This document shows positions 42,978 to 52,624 of a DNA stretch of 64,000 nucleotides, in pieces. The notes beneath the pieces are model-generated. The model was not told the DNA's origin and searched no databases. It saw only the letters and a list, made by a program, of their open reading frames with translations. The stretch lies in the NCBI RefSeq assembly GCF_045063725.1, contig NZ_CP173695.1; one strand, 5' to 3'. Source of the stretch: Sellimonas catena (GTDB taxonomy: Bacteria > Bacillota > Clostridia > Lachnospirales > Lachnospiraceae). The translations under genes and the position numbers were made by a program. How positions within the stretch are numbered: the stretch's first letter is position 1; every line of letters begins with the position of its first letter.

Positions 42978-44491
42978 ACCTCTTCATCCTCCAATTCGAT
43001 AATGGTATCTTCCAGAATGTGTTCCTGTGTTCTGGAAGTTTTTTTCAGTTTGTGTTCATATACAAGGCCCATGATCTGAATCGCGATCAAAGGTGCCAGG
43101 GCAACCAGGGCGACGACTCCAAACGCGTCTGTCACGACATTTCCTCCCAGTGCGGTACATGCGCCCATTGTCAGAGGGAGAAGAAATGTAGATGTCATCG
43201 GACCGCTTGCCACACCGCCGGAGTCAAATGCAATTCCTACAATGATCGGCTGAACACGGTAACTCATTCCAATAGCAAGAATGTATCCGGGAATCAGGAT
43301 CCAGTAAACCGGAATTCCGGTCAGAACCCGGATCATTGCAAGCCCTACTGCTCCTGCTACTCCAATCGACAGACAGATGTTCATTTGTCCTCTTGTTACC
43401 ATACCGTCCGTGATATCTTCTACCTGATGATTTAATAGCTGTACGGCAGGTTCCGCTTTTACAATATAATATCCGATCAGAATTCCTACCGGAATCAGAA
43501 GCCACTGGTAGGAACTCGAAACCATCTGCTCTCCCAGAAGATTTCCAACTGGAGCAAATCCGACATTGACTCCGACAAGGAACATGATCAGTCCAATAAT
43601 CGTGTAGACAAAACCAATACACATTCTAAAAAGCTGCTTTCTGTGATATTTTTTTGTTGCCGCCTGAAACAGTACAAATACGGCAAGGATCGGAAGCATG
43701 CTGATGATCACCTCTTCCGTGTACTGTGGCAGTGCCCATAGAAATTGATCGATCACATCCCGTGTAGTTGTTACATCCGGAATGGTGACCGCTGTATAGA
43801 CGGCGTCGGTCGGGTGATAAAAAATCCCAAGGAGCAGAACCATCAGAATCGGTCCGATACTGCTGAGAGCAATCAGGCCGAAGCTGTCATTGGCACTGTC
43901 TTTATCACTTCTGGCCGCTGACAGACCGATTCCAAGTGCCATAATAAAAGGTACGGTCATCGGTCCGGTCGTTACTCCGCCGGAATCGAACGCAACCGCA
44001 AGAAATTCACCGGGTGCTGCAAGGGCAACCCAAAACAGGAGAAGGTACATTAACGTCAACAGACGTGAAAGACTGATTTTAAACAGAATTCTAAGAACTG
44101 CAACGACAAGAAAAATACCTACCCCGACTGCGACTGTCAGTACGAGGACTCTGTTCGGAATTGATGCCACCTGGTTTGCCAGAACCTGAAGATCCGGTTC
44201 CGAAATGGTGATCAGAACACCCATCAGGAAGCATCCACCGACAATAAATAGAAGATTTCGTTTTTTGATAAGCTGTCCGCCGATGCCCTGTCCGAGCTGC
44301 GTCATGGAAATGTCGGCACCGAGCTGAAAGAATCCCATCCCGAAGATCAGGAATACCGCTCCGGCAAGAAAGAGGGAAAACGCTCCCACTTCCATCGGGA
44401 TCAACAGAATACTCAAAAGCAGCACAATGACAGTGATCGGAAGGACGCTTGAGAGAGATTCTTTTACTTTTTCTCTGAGTTTTTCCATCAT
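42974..44491 (-). CDS. DUF1538 membrane protein
   Basis: A 505-residue membrane protein made of two repeats of the DUF1538 unit. Each repeat has the motif VAFDSGGVTTGPMTVPF or IAFDSGGVASGPMTSTF, followed by ANDSFGLIALSSIGP or VTDAFGVVALVALAP. About twelve membrane helices are predicted. The paired motifs look like an ion-binding site; a transport role is inferred. It is translationally coupled with the PII-like protein, which suggests allosteric control. Confidence 0.85.
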   Translation of the reverse strand: MMEKLREKVKESLSSVLPITVIVLLLSILLIPMEVGAFSLFLAGAVFLIFGMGFFQLGADISMTQLGQGIGGQLIKKRNLLFIVGGCFLMGVLITISEPDLQVLANQVASIPNRVLVLTVAVGVGIFLVVAVLRILFKISLSRLLTLMYLLLFWVALAAPGEFLAVAFDSGGVTTGPMTVPFIMALGIGLSAARSDKDSANDSFGLIALSSIGPILMVLLLGIFYHPTDAVYTAVTIPDVTTTRDVIDQFLWALPQYTEEVIISMLPILAVFVLFQAATKKYHRKQLFRMCIGFVYTIIGLIMFLVGVNVGFAPVGNLLGEQMVSSSYQWLLIPVGILIGYYIVKAEPAVQLLNHQVEDITDGMVTRGQMNICLSIGVAGAVGLAMIRVLTGIPVYWILIPGYILAIGMSYRVQPIIVGIAFDSGGVASGPMTSTFLLPLTMGACTALGGNVVTDAFGVVALVALAPLIAIQIMGLVYEHKLKKTSRTQEHILEDTIIELEDEEV

Positions 44492-44514
44492 CAACCTCTT
44501 TTCTTTTTAGATTT

Positions 44515-45075
44515 TCATAAAGTCGCATACTCCTCTGCCAGAATACTGTAAACGGCCAGATCCACAATTCCCCGGTTATTCTTCCCGCCCTGACGAAGAG
44601 TCCCCTCATATGTCATGCGGCATTTCTGCATGACTTTTCCGGAGGCAGGATTCTCTGTATCGTGACAGGCTTCAATCCGGTTGACGCCCACCTGCTCAAA
44701 GAAAAAGCTTATAATGGCAGAAAGTGTCTCCGTCATAATTCCACGGTTCCACCAGGCACTTCCAAGACAGTATCCGATGGAAATGCTCTCAAGCTCCTCA
44801 TCAATCTTGACTGCGCTGATAGTTCCGATCGGGTTTTCGGGGCAGTCTTTTAGCGTGATACTCCACTGGTAAAAATCAGGCTTTAGATAGGATTCGATCC
44901 ATTCCAGAAGAATCTGTCTGGTAAGGTCAGGATCGACATGTGCAGGCCAGGAAAGAAATTTTGTGACGTGCGGATCTTTTGCCCAGTTTTCATAGACAGC
45001 ATGGACGTCTTTCATTGTAAACCGGCCAAGATACAGCCGGTCCGTCTCAAGAAGACATGTTCCTTTATGTTCCAT
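44515..45075 (-). CDS. GNAT acetyltransferase, RimJ/RimL type
   Basis: A 186-residue N-acetyltransferase of the ribosomal-protein-type: TDRLYLGRFTMKDVHAVY at the start, SIGYCLGSAWWNRGIMTETL as the acetyl-CoA site and VNRIEACHDTENPASGKVMQKC near the end. Substrate unknown. It lies 20 bases before the DUF1538 gene on the same strand and may be cotranscribed. Confidence 0.85.
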   Translation of the reverse strand: MEHKGTCLLETDRLYLGRFTMKDVHAVYENWAKDPHVTKFLSWPAHVDPDLTRQILLEWIESYLKPDFYQWSITLKDCPENPIGTISAVKIDEELESISIGYCLGSAWWNRGIMTETLSAIISFFFEQVGVNRIEACHDTENPASGKVMQKCRMTYEGTLRQGGKNNRGIVDLAVYSILAEEYATL

Positions 45076-45164
45076 ACCTATTTCCCTCTTTTCATTTTCA
45101 CAGGAAACTGTGACAAATTATACCTTATTATAACATATTTATGCAGAATCTTCTTCTAAAAATT

Positions 45165-45702
45165 TTATAAAAATGCATTCCAGAACCGAAGCAGAAATTT
45201 TTTGAACGGATTTGCGGACGCATAGAAGAACCGTACTGTCTTTTGGCAGATTCCGCGAAGAAGCACATTTTCCTCTTCAGAAGGCGCTTTGTCGCCATAA
45301 GCGGCCGCATTGACAGCGGCCATCATGCTCCGGATCTCTTCATTTTTAAGAACCGGTACCGTTGTTTTCAAAATGTCTGCAAAGTCTGCTTCTGCCCCAT
45401 GAAAGGATTTCATTTTTCCACACGCATGCAGGATCAGAATCAGATATCCAAAGGACTGGCGCACCTGATATCCGGCGGCACGTTTCAGAAGAATCGTACG
45501 CCTCAGCAGAACAAGAATGACGATGAAAGCCAGAGCAGGGATCAGATACCATACGTGGAAATATTCGGATAAGCGAAGGCTGATTCCCTCTTCTTCTGCT
45601 TCCTGACTGTCGGTATCTGCATTGGAATCTTCTTCGTCCTCCAAGGATCACCTGATTGACCTGTTGAAGGACTGCTTCCGCTTTTTTATGATAATCATTC
45701 AT
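45165..45702 (-). pseudogene. Deletion scar: MoxR start joined to transglutaminase-protein end
   Basis: From ATG 45702 (GAGGAG upstream) the frame reads MNDYHKKAEAVLQQVNQVIL, the typical beginning of a MoxR AAA ATPase, for ~22 codons. Then, out of frame, comes a segment like the end of a DUF4129/transglutaminase-like membrane protein: YLIPALAFIVILVLLRR, GYLILILHACGKM and EEENVLLRGICQKTV. MoxR, DUF58 and transglutaminase genes normally lie in this order. The middle of such an operon, several kilobases, appears to have been deleted. Confidence 0.65.
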
Positions 45703-45859
45703 TGTATATCTCCTCATCCTGATAGTTTCATAATATAATTGTGTAATTCTACACCAGATTTACCTTAGCGGAAAAATGTGAGAAAATTATGAGGAAATTG
45801 TAAAAGATATACTAGAACCGGGTGCTGTACGACAAAATAAACCTTTCTTTTACATCTGT

Positions 45860-45865
45860 TTGACA
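45860..45865 (+). promoter_or_regulatory. -35 element before lon
   Basis: TTGACA. TATAAT at 45888-45893 is too far (22-base spacer) for normal use; a TATTTT about 17 bases on may be the true -10. Promoter assignment is tentative. Confidence 0.4.
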
Positions 45866-45895
45866 ACCGCTGAAAATCATGTTATTTTATAATCG

Positions 45896-45922
45896 TTAGC
45901 ACTCAATAAGTATGTTGGCTAA
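45896..45922 (+). promoter_or_regulatory. Degenerate CIRCE element before lon
   Basis: TTAGCACTC-N9-GTTGGCTAA. The left arm is the exact HrcA-operator consensus; the right arm (expected GAGTGCTAA) matches 6 of 9 bases. It lies 14 bases before the start codon, so lon may belong to the heat-shock HrcA regulon. Confidence 0.7.
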
Positions 45923-45936
45923 TAAGGAGGGGTTTT

Positions 45937-48207
45937 ATGATTGTAAGACCAATGTATAATCTTGTATTGCTTCCGGATGTAAATTACTATTTCAAGAATG
46001 ATTTCTTAAAAGACTGGAGTCCGGTTCAGATAGAAGCACAGGAACGAATCCTTTTCCTCGTTCTGCGGGATAATAAACCGCGGGAAGAACTGCAGCCTGA
46101 GGACTTTTATCCGATCGGCGTTTCGGCCCGGATCGATTCGATCGAGGAAGACGGCAGTATCCATGTTCATACTCTGGAAAGGGTAGATATTTCAGAGATC
46201 GAAATTCACGACGGGTATATTGAGGCGGAGGCATGTGTCCGGGCAGAGGTAGATGATCTGCCGAAGGAAGAAGAATCCGAGCGGTTTACACGGATCCAGC
46301 GTGCGCTTCTGCAGTTTGTGCAGAAATACCAGTGGGGAATGTGGGCCAGAAGCTATATCCTTCAGTGGAACAATATGGAGGAAGCGGTCTGTACACTGAC
46401 GGAATATCTGAATCTGACACCGGATGAAAAATATCAGATTCTTGCGGCAGATTCAGAAAGGGAGCGCTTTAATCGTATGGAGCAGGCCATATATGAGCTT
46501 GTGGAAGTTTCCAAAGTTTCCGAGGAAGCACAAAGCGCGCAGAAAGATGATCAGGAACAGCTGTACCGGGAGGCAGCCATCAAAAAACAGATCGGATATC
46601 TGCAGCAGGAACTGGATGAAATGCATCCGGAAAATGTGACGGATATCCAGATGTTTGAAAAGAAAATTGAAGAATCCAAAATGAACGAGACCGCAAGAAA
46701 AGAGGCGGAAAAAGTACTTGGACGAATGAAACAGGAAGGCCAGGACGGTCACGAGTACGGAATGCTGTATGATTATCTGGATTTCCTTACTTCTCTTTCC
46801 TGGGAGATGCCGGAGTCCTCACCGGTAGATCTGGATGAGGCACAGCGGATTCTGGATGAAGACCACTACGGCCTGAAGAAGGTCAAGGAGCGGATTATCC
46901 AGCAGATTGCCGTTATGTCCCTGAACAAGAAACAGTCCGGCTCGATCCTTCTGTTTACCGGTGCACCGGGAACCGGAAAGACAAGTATCGGACAGAGCAT
47001 TGCCAGAGCCCTTGGACGGTCCTACGCACGAATCAGCCTGGGCGGCGTCCGGGATGAGGCGGAGATTCGCGGACACAGGCGGACCTATATCGGAGCCATG
47101 CCGGGCCGGATCATGCAGGGCATTAAGCGCAGCGGATCTTCCAATCCGGTTGTCGTACTGGATGAGGTAGATAAACTCTCCAAAGATTACAGCGGCGATC
47201 CGGCGAGCGCCCTTCTGGAGGTGCTTGATCCGGAACAGAACAATACCTTTACGGACCACTATCTCAATGTTCCGTATGATCTTTCCAATGTTCTGTTTAT
47301 TTGTACGGCGAATACAACCGATACCATTCCGGAACCGCTTCTGAACAGGATGGAGGTTATCTCCTTCAGCGGATACACGGAAGTAGAAAAACTTCAGATT
47401 GCCAAACGCCACCTGATTCCAAAGGCGGAAAAAGCCATGGGGATTCCGGCGGAAAAGCTGGAGATTCCGGAAGAAGTCTTAAGACAGATCATTACAGAAT
47501 ACACGATGGAGTCTGGTGTCCGTGGACTGAAAAAGCAGATCGATGCCATGTGCAGGGCACTGGCTGTCCGGCTTGTGAAAAATCCGGAGGAGAAGCTCTC
47601 TGTCCAGCCGGGAGATCTGCGTACACTGCTTGGAAGAAAACAGCTGCATCATGACATGAGGCTTACCGAGGCAGATCCGGGAACTGTGACCGGCCTTGCC
47701 TGGACTGCTGCCGGCGGAGAGATCCTTTATATCGAAAGCCGTCTGATGCGGGGTGACGGTAAAGTCACCATCACAGGACAGCTGGGAGACGTGATGAAGG
47801 AGTCCATCCAGATTGCCCTGAGTCTTGTCAAAATTTATTATCCGGAAGAGACAAAGGTACTGGAGGATCACGATTTACATATTCATATTCCGGCAGGAGC
47901 GATCCCGAAAGACGGACCGTCCGCCGGCATCACACTGGTTACCGCCCTCTCCTCTCTTGTGACAGGAAAGGCAGTACCTACGGAATATGCCATGACAGGC
48001 GAAGTTTCCCTGCGTGGATATGTTCTCCCGATCGGCGGTCTGCCGGAAAAACTGATGGCGGCTCAGAGAGCCGGAATCGAGAAGGTATTCATTCCGCAGG
48101 ACAATGTGGAAGATCTGGAAGATGTGGCAGAGGAAGTAAAAGAACGTCTGACCATTATCCCGGTCAGAAAAATCCGGGACGTACTGGATGTACTGATCGG
48201 CGAATAA
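45937..48207 (+). CDS. lon: Lon ATP-dependent protease
   Basis: A 756-residue Lon protease. It has an N-terminal substrate domain with a coiled coil (IKKQIGYLQQELDEM), AAA Walker A GAPGTGKTSIGQS, Walker B VVVLDEVDK, and a protease domain with catalytic Ser in PKDGPSAGITLVTAL and Lys in GGLPEKLMAAQRAG. It unfolds and degrades damaged and regulatory proteins. AAGGAGGGG precedes ATG 45937. The length is normal; all catalytic residues are present. Confidence 0.97.
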   Translation: MIVRPMYNLVLLPDVNYYFKNDFLKDWSPVQIEAQERILFLVLRDNKPREELQPEDFYPIGVSARIDSIEEDGSIHVHTLERVDISEIEIHDGYIEAEACVRAEVDDLPKEEESERFTRIQRALLQFVQKYQWGMWARSYILQWNNMEEAVCTLTEYLNLTPDEKYQILAADSERERFNRMEQAIYELVEVSKVSEEAQSAQKDDQEQLYREAAIKKQIGYLQQELDEMHPENVTDIQMFEKKIEESKMNETARKEAEKVLGRMKQEGQDGHEYGMLYDYLDFLTSLSWEMPESSPVDLDEAQRILDEDHYGLKKVKERIIQQIAVMSLNKKQSGSILLFTGAPGTGKTSIGQSIARALGRSYARISLGGVRDEAEIRGHRRTYIGAMPGRIMQGIKRSGSSNPVVVLDEVDKLSKDYSGDPASALLEVLDPEQNNTFTDHYLNVPYDLSNVLFICTANTTDTIPEPLLNRMEVISFSGYTEVEKLQIAKRHLIPKAEKAMGIPAEKLEIPEEVLRQIITEYTMESGVRGLKKQIDAMCRALAVRLVKNPEEKLSVQPGDLRTLLGRKQLHHDMRLTEADPGTVTGLAWTAAGGEILYIESRLMRGDGKVTITGQLGDVMKESIQIALSLVKIYYPEETKVLEDHDLHIHIPAGAIPKDGPSAGITLVTALSSLVTGKAVPTEYAMTGEVSLRGYVLPIGGLPEKLMAAQRAGIEKVFIPQDNVEDLEDVAEEVKERLTIIPVRKIRDVLDVLIGE

Positions 48208-48216
48208 AAAAATACA

Positions 48217-48255
48217 AAAAAAGACTGACGGAAATGAATTCCATCAGTCTTTTTT
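48217..48255. terminator. Bidirectional terminator after lon
   Basis: AAAAAAGACTGA and TCAGTCTTTTTT, with inner GGAA/TTCC; it overlaps the stop of the converging methyltransferase gene. Confidence 0.85.
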
Positions 48256-48978
48256 CTGTGCTGCGATCAGAAGCATCATCGGCCTGCGCATCTCATCTTT
48301 CATTCCGGGAAGATCAATCATCTCCTGCGGCGGCATCGGCTCCACAAGATCCAGAAGCGTAAACCCGTTTGCAAAAAGTGTCTGGAGATACGTTGTCAGT
48401 GTCCGGTGATATTTGGTCACATGCTCTCCAAGAAAGACGGCGTCCCGCTGCCCTTCATAGTAGTAATTATCTACCGGGAAGTGCAGGATGTTTCCCTCTT
48501 CATCGTAGTACCAGTCCTGGCTTCCATAAGCCGTAAATACCGGATGTTCTACAGAAAAGGTAAAATATCCTCCCGGTGTCAGCCAGCGGTGAATTTTTTT
48601 TACGACCGCCTCAAAATTTTCGACATAGTGAAATGCGAGAGAACTTAATACGATGTCAAATGATCCGTCTTCCAGGTCCAGATCTTCCATAGCACTCTGA
48701 CGGTAGGTAATCTTCGGACGGTTGTTTTTCTCTTTGGCGGTCTCGATCATTTTTGCGGAAATATCTGTTCCGAGTACACGGGATGCCCCGTTGGCAGCGG
48801 CATATCCACAGTGCCATCCGTACCCGCATCCCAGATCCAGGACACTGCGGTCTTTAAAATCCGGGAGAAGCTTTTTCAGTTCGCTCCACTCTCCCGCACC
48901 GTCTAATCCTTCTCTGGATCGGAGCATCTCGCTGTATTTCTTGAAAAAAAGTTCATTGTCATAAGTATTCTCTTTCAT
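48244..48978 (-). CDS. SAM-dependent methyltransferase
   Basis: A 244-residue class I methyltransferase: VLDLGCGYGWHCGYAAANG (motif I), VLGTDISAKMIETAKEK, FDIVLSSLAFHYVENFEAV and LTPGGYFTFSVEHP. ATG 48978 (MKENTYDNEL) lies inside the end of the MerR gene, so the two are coupled. Small-molecule substrate unknown. Confidence 0.85.
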   Translation of the reverse strand: MKENTYDNELFFKKYSEMLRSREGLDGAGEWSELKKLLPDFKDRSVLDLGCGYGWHCGYAAANGASRVLGTDISAKMIETAKEKNNRPKITYRQSAMEDLDLEDGSFDIVLSSLAFHYVENFEAVVKKIHRWLTPGGYFTFSVEHPVFTAYGSQDWYYDEEGNILHFPVDNYYYEGQRDAVFLGEHVTKYHRTLTTYLQTLFANGFTLLDLVEPMPPQEMIDLPGMKDEMRRPMMLLIAAQKKD

Positions 48979-49456
48979 TGCCTTTTCCCGGCCTTTCCAG
49001 CGTAACGATATTCTTTTTCTTATTGTGAAGGGCAATCTCACGGAATTCCTCCGGGATGTCCTCCGGCTTCATTGTCTTGTGCACGTCGCAGGTGCCAGCC
49101 TGCTTTGCTGTCTCGTAATACCAGCGCTTGTAATTCAGAATCTTCAGATTTTCCTGAATAGCCTCTATCTGAAGCCTCACGACTTCCTGCTGCTCTTTGA
49201 TGAGCTCCAGTCTCTGGTCGATGGTGGAGTCGCCCTCCATGCTCCAGTCTACAAACTCTTTGATCTCCTTGATCGGCATCCCGGTCTTTTTCAGGCACTC
49301 GATGATCTCAAGCCAGTCAAAATCCTCATCCTGAAACATCCGGATTCCGCCGCTTGTCCGCTCTACAAACGGCAGCAGACCCTCTTTGTCGTAATAGCGC
49401 AGAGCAGACGTGGAGAGATTCATTCTCTTTGCCGCTTCTCCGATCGTATAATACAT
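48959..49456 (-). CDS. MerR-family regulator
   Basis: A 165-residue regulator: YYTIGEAAKRMNLSTSALRYYDKEGLLPF is the classic MerR helix-turn-helix and wing, followed by a coiled coil (LIKEQQEVVRLQIEAIQENL). The C-terminal part is short and has one Cys. It is divergent from the alcohol dehydrogenase gene and probably binds the palindrome in that promoter's 19-base spacer, acting as activator. Confidence 0.9.
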   Translation of the reverse strand: MYYTIGEAAKRMNLSTSALRYYDKEGLLPFVERTSGGIRMFQDEDFDWLEIIECLKKTGMPIKEIKEFVDWSMEGDSTIDQRLELIKEQQEVVRLQIEAIQENLKILNYKRWYYETAKQAGTCDVHKTMKPEDIPEEFREIALHNKKKNIVTLERPGKGNEREYL

Positions 49457-49494
49457 CTTTTCACCACCTTTTTTCAGTTTTTTATATTTTTCTA

Positions 49495-49525
49495 TTGACT
49501 TAAAGTTGACTTTAAGTTGTATATT
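49495..49525 (+). promoter_or_regulatory. MerR-type promoter of the alcohol dehydrogenase
   Basis: TTGACT (49495-49500) and TATATT (49520-49525) are separated by 19 bases, the long spacer typical for MerR control. CTTAAAGTTGACTTTAAG (49499-49516) is a perfect 18-bp palindrome in the spacer. Confidence 0.85.
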
Positions 49526-49596
49526 CTAAACGAAGGTTAAGTTCAAAGAAATTATACCTGTAAATACAATAGAAGTCAATCAGGAGGTAAAGCAAA

Positions 49597-50769
49597 ATGA
49601 GTTTTCAAATGTATGTACCGACAAGAATCCTGTTCGGAGCAGGACAGTTAAATCATCTTCATGAACAGGCAATGCCTGGAACAAAAGCGCTGATTATCAT
49701 TTCAAACGGAAAATCCACGATCGAAAACGGCGCACTCTCCCGTACACAGGAAGAGCTTGAGAAAGCCGGCATTCCGTTTGTCGTATTTAATAAAATCATG
49801 GCAAATCCGCTGAAATCCACAGTGATGGAAGGGGCAGCATACGCCAGAGAAAACGGCTGTGACTTTATCGTTGCACTCGGAGGAGGCAGCGTTATGGACG
49901 CGTCCAAAGCAATCGCCGCAATGGCAACAAATGACGGGGATCTCTGGGACTATGTAGCAGGAGGAACCGGAAAAGCCCTTCCGTTGAAAGAAGAACAGCT
50001 TCCAATTATTGCAGTGACAACGACGGCCGGAACAGGAAGTGAGGTCGATCAGTATGGCGTTATTTCCAATGATGAAACAAAGGAGAAAATCGGCTTTGGA
50101 GGATACGATTCCCTCTTTCCGCGCATCGCTGTTGTAGATCCGGAGCTTATGACATCAGTTCCGCCGAAATTTACGGCATATCAGGGATTTGATGCCCTCT
50201 TCCACAGCGTGGAGTGCTACATTGCAGCACCGGCTAATCTGATCAGTGATATGTACGCACTGACTGCCATCGAAAATATCGGAGCTTATCTTGCCCGTGC
50301 TGTGAAAGACGGCTCTGACATTGAGGCGAGAGAACATGTGGCATTTGCCAATACACTGTCCGGTGTAGTCATGACTTTGAGCGCCTGCACAAGCGAACAT
50401 TCGATGGAACACGCCATGAGCGCCTACCATCACGATCTGCCGCACGGTGCCGGACTGATCATGATCTCCAAGGCATACTTCACTCACTTTATCGAAAAAC
50501 ATGCCTGTGATGACCGTTTCGTAAGAATGGCACAGGCGCTCGGCATGAAAGATGCCAAAGATCCGATGGACTTCATCACAGCACTTGGAAAGCTCCAGGA
50601 AGACTGCCAGGTAGCGGATCTGAAAATGTCCGACTACGGTATGGAACCGTCTGAATTCCTGACACTGGCACAAAACGCACGTGCAACCATGGGCGGACTG
50701 TTCATGTGTGACCGCGTGCCGCTCAGCGATGAAGAATGCGCTGCTATTTATGAGAAATCCTATCGGTAA
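49597..50769 (+). CDS. Iron-containing alcohol dehydrogenase
   Basis: A 390-residue enzyme of the iron-dependent family: ALGGGSVMDASKAIA (NAD binding), TTTAGTGSEVDQYGVI, GFDALFHSVECYIA and MEHAMSAYHHDLPHGAGL with the metal-binding Asp and His residues. It would interconvert an alcohol and aldehyde with NAD(P)H. The gene is controlled by the divergent MerR regulator, which suggests a stress or aldehyde response. Confidence 0.92.
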   Translation: MSFQMYVPTRILFGAGQLNHLHEQAMPGTKALIIISNGKSTIENGALSRTQEELEKAGIPFVVFNKIMANPLKSTVMEGAAYARENGCDFIVALGGGSVMDASKAIAAMATNDGDLWDYVAGGTGKALPLKEEQLPIIAVTTTAGTGSEVDQYGVISNDETKEKIGFGGYDSLFPRIAVVDPELMTSVPPKFTAYQGFDALFHSVECYIAAPANLISDMYALTAIENIGAYLARAVKDGSDIEAREHVAFANTLSGVVMTLSACTSEHSMEHAMSAYHHDLPHGAGLIMISKAYFTHFIEKHACDDRFVRMAQALGMKDAKDPMDFITALGKLQEDCQVADLKMSDYGMEPSEFLTLAQNARATMGGLFMCDRVPLSDEECAAIYEKSYR

Positions 50770-50801
50770 ATCTGAAATCTGATCAATGAGAAACTAAGAC
50801 A

Positions 50802-50843
50802 GCGTAAGAAGATCCTGGCATTATCGTCAGGATCTTCTTACGC
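50802..50843. terminator. Bidirectional terminator
   Basis: GCGTAAGAAGATCCTG and CAGGATCTTCTTACGC form a perfect 16-bp stem between converging genes. Confidence 0.85.
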
Positions 50844-50881
50844 TTCTATGATTTAGACTGTTCTGCCTGCACAAAGTCCTG

Positions 50882-51384
50882 TCACGCCAGTATCGCTGTT
50901 TCACCGAGAAAGTATCCGGCACCTACAAATACCAGATTCCAGACCAATACCCCGAAAAAAGAACTGACGGTGTAGGTCCAGAAATTCATCCGGATCATGC
51001 CAGCAGGAATGGAAATCAAAGTGCGGGCAACAGGGAGCAGCTTACTGATAAAGACACCAATGCATCCCTTCTTCCGAAGCATCTCCATTTTTTCCCGGAT
51101 AAGCGGCTCCTGCTTTGGAAATTTGCGGAAGTACCAGCCCAGCACGGTCTTTCCGCCGAGGCGCCCGATTAAATACAAAAGCCAGCTTCCTATCAGTCCG
51201 GCCAGAACGGTCAGAATCAGTACAACGCCAAAATGAATTTCTCCTTTGGATGCCCAGATACCGGAAAGAGGCATGATGACACCCGCAGGAACCCCGGCAG
51301 ATTGAGATATTCCAGAAGAACAATCAGAAAAATAAAAAATGCTCCATATTGTAAAAAGTAATCTGTCAAAATCTGAATGCTCAT
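50882..51384 (-). pseudogene. DedA-family membrane protein, frameshifted
   Basis: From ATG 51384 the frame reads MSIQILTDYFLQYGAFFIFL and VLLEYLNLPGF, the normal DedA N-terminus. The homology continues one frame over with PAGVIMPLSGIW, GLIGSWLLYLIGRLGGK, GVFISKLLPVARTLISIPAG. A single lost base near 51295 (in CCGGGGTTCC) explains it. DedA proteins are lipid-carrier flippases such as UptA. The change could be real or a sequencing error. Confidence 0.75.
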
Positions 51385-52030
51385 AGTCCATTTCCTCCTT
51401 TGCTAAGTATAGGATACCCTCTAAATCTAAAGGAGACTTGCAATAGTTTCTTAAGATTTCATAAAGAATGACAGTCGCGGAGCGGTCGGATTTATGTTAT
51501 ACTATCAGACATAAGTGCGAGCTGTGAAATCAGCGTAGCTGATTTCCCCTGGCGAGCGGAGGAAACTCTGCAAGCATTGGTAAGCTGATAACTATACAGT
51601 AGGAAAATCCTATCAGGTAAGGTCTAGCCAGCCGCCTGTACCGAGTCCTTGGAGCCAAAGCGGTAACGCCAGGCTTAAGCGTAGGACAGGGAGCAGCAGA
51701 GCCGAAACGAAAGTGAAGTGATTGAGCTGGGAAATTAGTATGAGGTTGGAAATGGTCGATGTGTTTTTATCCACAGCAGACAATACTGCCGTGACCGGTA
51801 TGGCGAGGTTATGGTGGCATCCCCCAGTCTGAGAGCTTGGCGAGGCTGATGATAAGTATGTTATCGGAACAGCTGAGATCCTGTCGTTCCCTCTAAAAAA
51901 AGGTATGGAAACCGAAACAAAGAAATGCGTCAGGAATCCAAATGAGTGGCAGGAAGTCCGACACAGCCATAGTATCGTAGAAGTCTGTGAAAGCAGATGG
52001 AGAAAAGGGCTGTGCACTTTATAGCTTCAA

Positions 52031-52606
52031 GTGATAAGAAACTGTGCAGACGAAAGAGAGCTGAAGAACATGGTGAACGAGTTGCTTGGAATACAGTACA
52101 ACATAGCGAAAGCAAACAGAACTGACAGAAAGGTTCAAAATCTTGCGTCATATATCAATGAGAACACTTTGAAGGCAATCCATAAAACGATGGATAAAAG
52201 AAAAGCGTATGGAATTGATAAAGTGACAAAAGAAGATTACGAACGGAATCTGGAGGAAAACCTGGCGAATCTTGTAAAGCGGATGAAAAACGGAAGTTAC
52301 CGTCCAAATCCAGCAAGACGAGTCTATATTCCGAAAGAAACAAAGGGCAAAATGAGACCACTGGGAATCTCCTGTTATGAAGATAAACTGGTGGAAAATG
52401 CGATTGCACAGATACTGGAACAGATTTATGAACCGAAGTTTTATAATGAGAGCTTTGGGTTTCGCCCAAACAGGAACTGCCATCAGGCAGTAAGGGAAAT
52501 CATAGAGATGGTACAGTATCGGAAGACGAATTATGTGGTGGAAGCAGATATCAGGACATTTCCATTGCTTGAACCAAGTATTAAAGTGAGTTTGTTTTAC
52601 AGATAG
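52031..52606 (+). pseudogene. ltrA: Group II intron reverse transcriptase, truncated
   Basis: The N-terminal ~175 codons of an LtrA-like protein: DKRKAYGIDKVTKEDYERNL, RRVYIPKETKGKMRPLGI, ESFGFRPNRNCHQAVREI and VVEADIR. It then leaves homology and stops after ~16 foreign codons. The catalytic YADD box, maturase and endonuclease domains are missing, so it cannot support splicing or mobility alone. The start codon is uncertain (GTG 52031 or ATG 52070). Confidence 0.8.
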
Positions 52607-52624
52607 AGTACAAAATATAGAGTG

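Noticed and set aside
51613..52017. Minus-strand ORF within the group II intron
   Set aside because: The region is structured intron RNA; the frame has no domain or ribosome site.
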